Shown here piece by piece: positions 6,320-7,837 of a stretch of 7,837 nt of DNA. The position numbers were made by a program, and so were the translations under genes. The stretch is taken from contig JAUWHU010000269.1 in the NCBI GenBank assembly GCA_030605705.1, forward strand, positions 1 to 7,837. Reading direction: 5' to 3'. The notes beneath the pieces are model-generated. The model ran no database searches and was not told the DNA's origin. It was given only the letters and a program-made list of their open reading frames with translations. Position 1 is the first letter of the stretch; the number at the start of each line of letters is the position of its first letter. This DNA comes from Thermoflexia bacterium (lineage in GTDB: Bacteria > Chloroflexota > Anaerolineae > B4-G1 > SLSP01).

Positions 6320-6349
6320 GCAAATGTGCAAATGGCAAATGTGCAAATG
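6320..6349 (+). repeat. Two tandem 15-bp units between tip 2 and the beta-propeller gene
   Basis: GCAAATGTGCAAATG occurs twice without a gap, followed by a degenerate GCGAATG. The unit itself has internal repetition (GCAAATG / TGCAAATG). It lies in the 144-bp gap before the next gene; any function is unknown. Confidence 0.85.
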
Positions 6350-6402
6350 GCGAATGACAGACCATAATTCTCGCACATGACGCAAATCTTGTAGAGTAAT
6401 TC

Positions 6403-6434
6403 TATAATAACTGATCTTGTAGCCAATTCAGGAG
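6403..6434 (+). promoter_or_regulatory. Promoter -10 box and ribosome binding site of the beta-propeller gene
   Basis: TATAAT at 6403-6408 would start transcription near 6415, with no convincing -35. GGAG at 6431-6434 is 7 nt from the ATG at 6442. The gene therefore may be transcribed on its own even though the Rhs gene before it is broken. Confidence 0.5.
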
Positions 6435-6441
6435 ATTACTT

Positions 6442-7602
6442 ATGAAGACTAAATGTGCTATTGGGATTTTCTTTGTCGTACTTTTCCTCTTTGTGTTTGG
6501 GGTTTTTGCGCCATTTAAACCTTTTTTACCACTTCCATCAAGAGTTGAGTCTGTCAGTGACCAACATAGCCTATTAGTATTCAAAGGTACAATGTTTACT
6601 TCTCGGCTAAAAACTGCAACTGATGCAGTGTTCGTGTTGGATCTAGACACAAATGAATTAATGCAATGGCTGCCTTTGGACGAAACTCAGCGTGTTAGTT
6701 GGTCAAGCCAGCAAAAAGGAAAAGCCTTATTGATTGATCAAGCGGCTTCAGAAGCTTACTTTATTTACATTACAAAAGAAGCATCCAAACTACCATCATT
6801 AAGTCTTGCAGAGGGCGACTACGTGTTATCTCCAAGCGGTGAATGGATTGCTTTTTCTCGGGGTGGCGTGTTGTGCCTTGAGAATCTGGAGGATCTTAGT
6901 ATTACTAGGTTAGACAAACACAACACCCTTGATTTGAAAATGAGTTGGTCTCCGGATGGAAAATATCTCGCTTTAGTTTCAGTTAAGTCCCAATATGGTG
7001 GGCAAGATTATGACAACCCCAGTTTCTTTGTGTATAAAATAGATGTAGATAGAGATGAACTCGGATTACATGTATTGACTGAGGAACTACCCGGTTTCGG
7101 CGATGCAAATCCTCCTAAATGGTCCCCTGATGGCAAATGGATTGTTTTTTCTCAGTACAGGGCAAGAATTAATCATCTTTGGATAATTCGCACAACGGTG
7201 CCCCAACGCTTAGTTCACTCCCCTAGTCCTGAAGGCTTCTTGGGAGATTATGCTTGGTCACCTGATAGTACAAAGTTAGCCTTTGTGTTTTCTGAACCTT
7301 TACAAGCATCTTCTCTATGGGTATGGGATATTGTTGACAATCAAGTTAGGCAAATTATTCCACCTGATTCCAGTGAAAAATTTTGGTATCGTATGGAAAC
7401 CCTGACTTGGGTTTCTAATGAACAAGTTGTGTTATCGGCAGCGTTCAGTAATGACAAGTGGTCTCGATGCTACATTTTTGGTTCCGAAGCAGCGAGGGCA
7501 TGTACGTATAATTTGTTTCTTGTGGATACTACAACTGAGATTTTAACTCAGCTAACTCAACGTCAATTTACAAAGATAAGTAATCTGACTTACTGGAAGT
7601 AG
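6442..7602 (+). CDS. Membrane-anchored PD40/WD40-like (TolB-type) beta-propeller protein
   Basis: A 386-residue protein. Residues 6-25 (AIGIFFVVLFLFVFGVFAPF) form an uncleaved anchor or signal segment after a short basic start; no lipobox is evident. The rest shows repeated PD40 blades: SPSGEWIAF (about 130-138), SWSPDGKYLAL (168-178), KWSPDGKWIVF (226-236) and AWSPDSTKLAF (271-281), with degenerate blades at about 86-97 and 321-331, giving roughly six blades. Such propellers outside the cytoplasm usually bind protein or peptide partners. It follows tip 2 by 144 bp and is AT-rich like the tips. Its position matches that of the putative immunity gene after tip 1, so it is a candidate immunity or scaffold protein for tip 2. 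It is large for an immunity protein and has its own promoter signals, so an independent role is equally possible. Confidence 0.85.
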   Translation: MKTKCAIGIFFVVLFLFVFGVFAPFKPFLPLPSRVESVSDQHSLLVFKGTMFTSRLKTATDAVFVLDLDTNELMQWLPLDETQRVSWSSQQKGKALLIDQAASEAYFIYITKEASKLPSLSLAEGDYVLSPSGEWIAFSRGGVLCLENLEDLSITRLDKHNTLDLKMSWSPDGKYLALVSVKSQYGGQDYDNPSFFVYKIDVDRDELGLHVLTEELPGFGDANPPKWSPDGKWIVFSQYRARINHLWIIRTTVPQRLVHSPSPEGFLGDYAWSPDSTKLAFVFSEPLQASSLWVWDIVDNQVRQIIPPDSSEKFWYRMETLTWVSNEQVVLSAAFSNDKWSRCYIFGSEAARACTYNLFLVDTTTEILTQLTQRQFTKISNLTYWK

Positions 7603-7620
7603 TTTACATCGTATGTCTTC

Positions 7621-7837
7621 TTTCAGGACGGCCCGGCGTACCCGTCGCTGCCGAACTACGCCACGGCGGGCCAGCCCTTTGCCGCGCAGACCTTGAGCAA
7701 CGGCAGCGCCTACACTTATGATGAGAACGGGAATATGGTCACGCGGCGCGTGGAAGTGAGCGGCGCGTGGCAGACCTACGTCCAAGAGTTCGACGCGGAG
7801 AACCGGCTGGTGAGTGTCAGCACCAGCGACCAGACGA
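7621..7837 (+). pseudogene. Third Rhs/YD-repeat core fragment (start-less, runs off the window)
   Basis: Frame 1 reads FQDGPAYPSLPNYATAGQPF, then SAYTYDENGNMVTRRVEVSGAWQTYVQEFDAENRLVSVSTSDQT, classic YD repeats (YTYDENGN, FDAENRLVSV). FDAENRLVSV aligns with YDTENQLAVI of the second fragment, so this piece begins roughly 55-60 residues further upstream in the core. The frame is open straight from the TAG of the preceding gene (7600-7602), and no start codon or ribosome site lies in front. GC content jumps from about 33% (7561-7600) to 70% (7621-7680). Likely the core part of another displaced core-tip cassette that continues outside the window. It could also be the middle of a longer gene interrupted by the preceding AT-rich insertion. 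Confidence 0.8.

Overview
The window looks like an Rhs/YD-repeat 'tip array' from an environmental bacterium. The Rhs core style (YYYAGGQR, GDHLGSASL, YTPYGETR, LNRYAYVLNNPLK-DPSGH), the proline/threonine-rich linker inside the core and the high-GC core suggest Chloroflexota (Anaerolineae-like). That assignment is inference; no taxonomic marker gene is present.

Layout, left to right. (1) Bases 1-761 are the 3' end of an Rhs gene: the NPLKYIDPSGH boundary, then a 241-residue variable tip that looks like a cutinase-type serine hydrolase (Ser-Asp-His all visible). Its stop codon overlaps the start of a 164-residue membrane-anchored protein (761-1255), the likely immunity partner. (2) From about 1324 a second, start-less Rhs core begins. 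It carries a frame break near 1400 and an 8 x 18-bp (PTHTPK)n repeat, runs to NNPLK at 2023, and resumes at 5545 with YTDPSGH and another 243-residue tip of unknown function ending at 6297. (3) Bases 2024-5544 are foreign DNA: an IS1182-like element (3686-5535, 14-bp perfect inverted repeats) and an IS110-family element (2024-3685) lodged at its left edge. Deleting 2024-5544 restores the Rhs reading frame exactly. (4) A membrane-anchored PD40/WD40-like beta-propeller gene (6442-7602) follows, the candidate immunity or accessory partner of tip 2. (5) At about 7621 a third start-less, GC-rich Rhs core begins and runs off the window.

The array is therefore [core fragment - AT-rich toxin tip - partner gene] repeated, an arrangement that can feed tip exchange by recombination between core segments.

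The most interesting part is the IS110-family element. Its 258-bp 5' non-coding end carries a TATAAT box and a potential ~150-180-nt structured RNA. One 13-nt stretch of that RNA is identical to the sequence formed when the two element ends are joined at a CT core. Two further segments match the reconstructed target (8/9 and 7/8). This is what a bridge RNA of the IS110 family should look like, and it sits beside a transposase gene killed by a single TAA codon.
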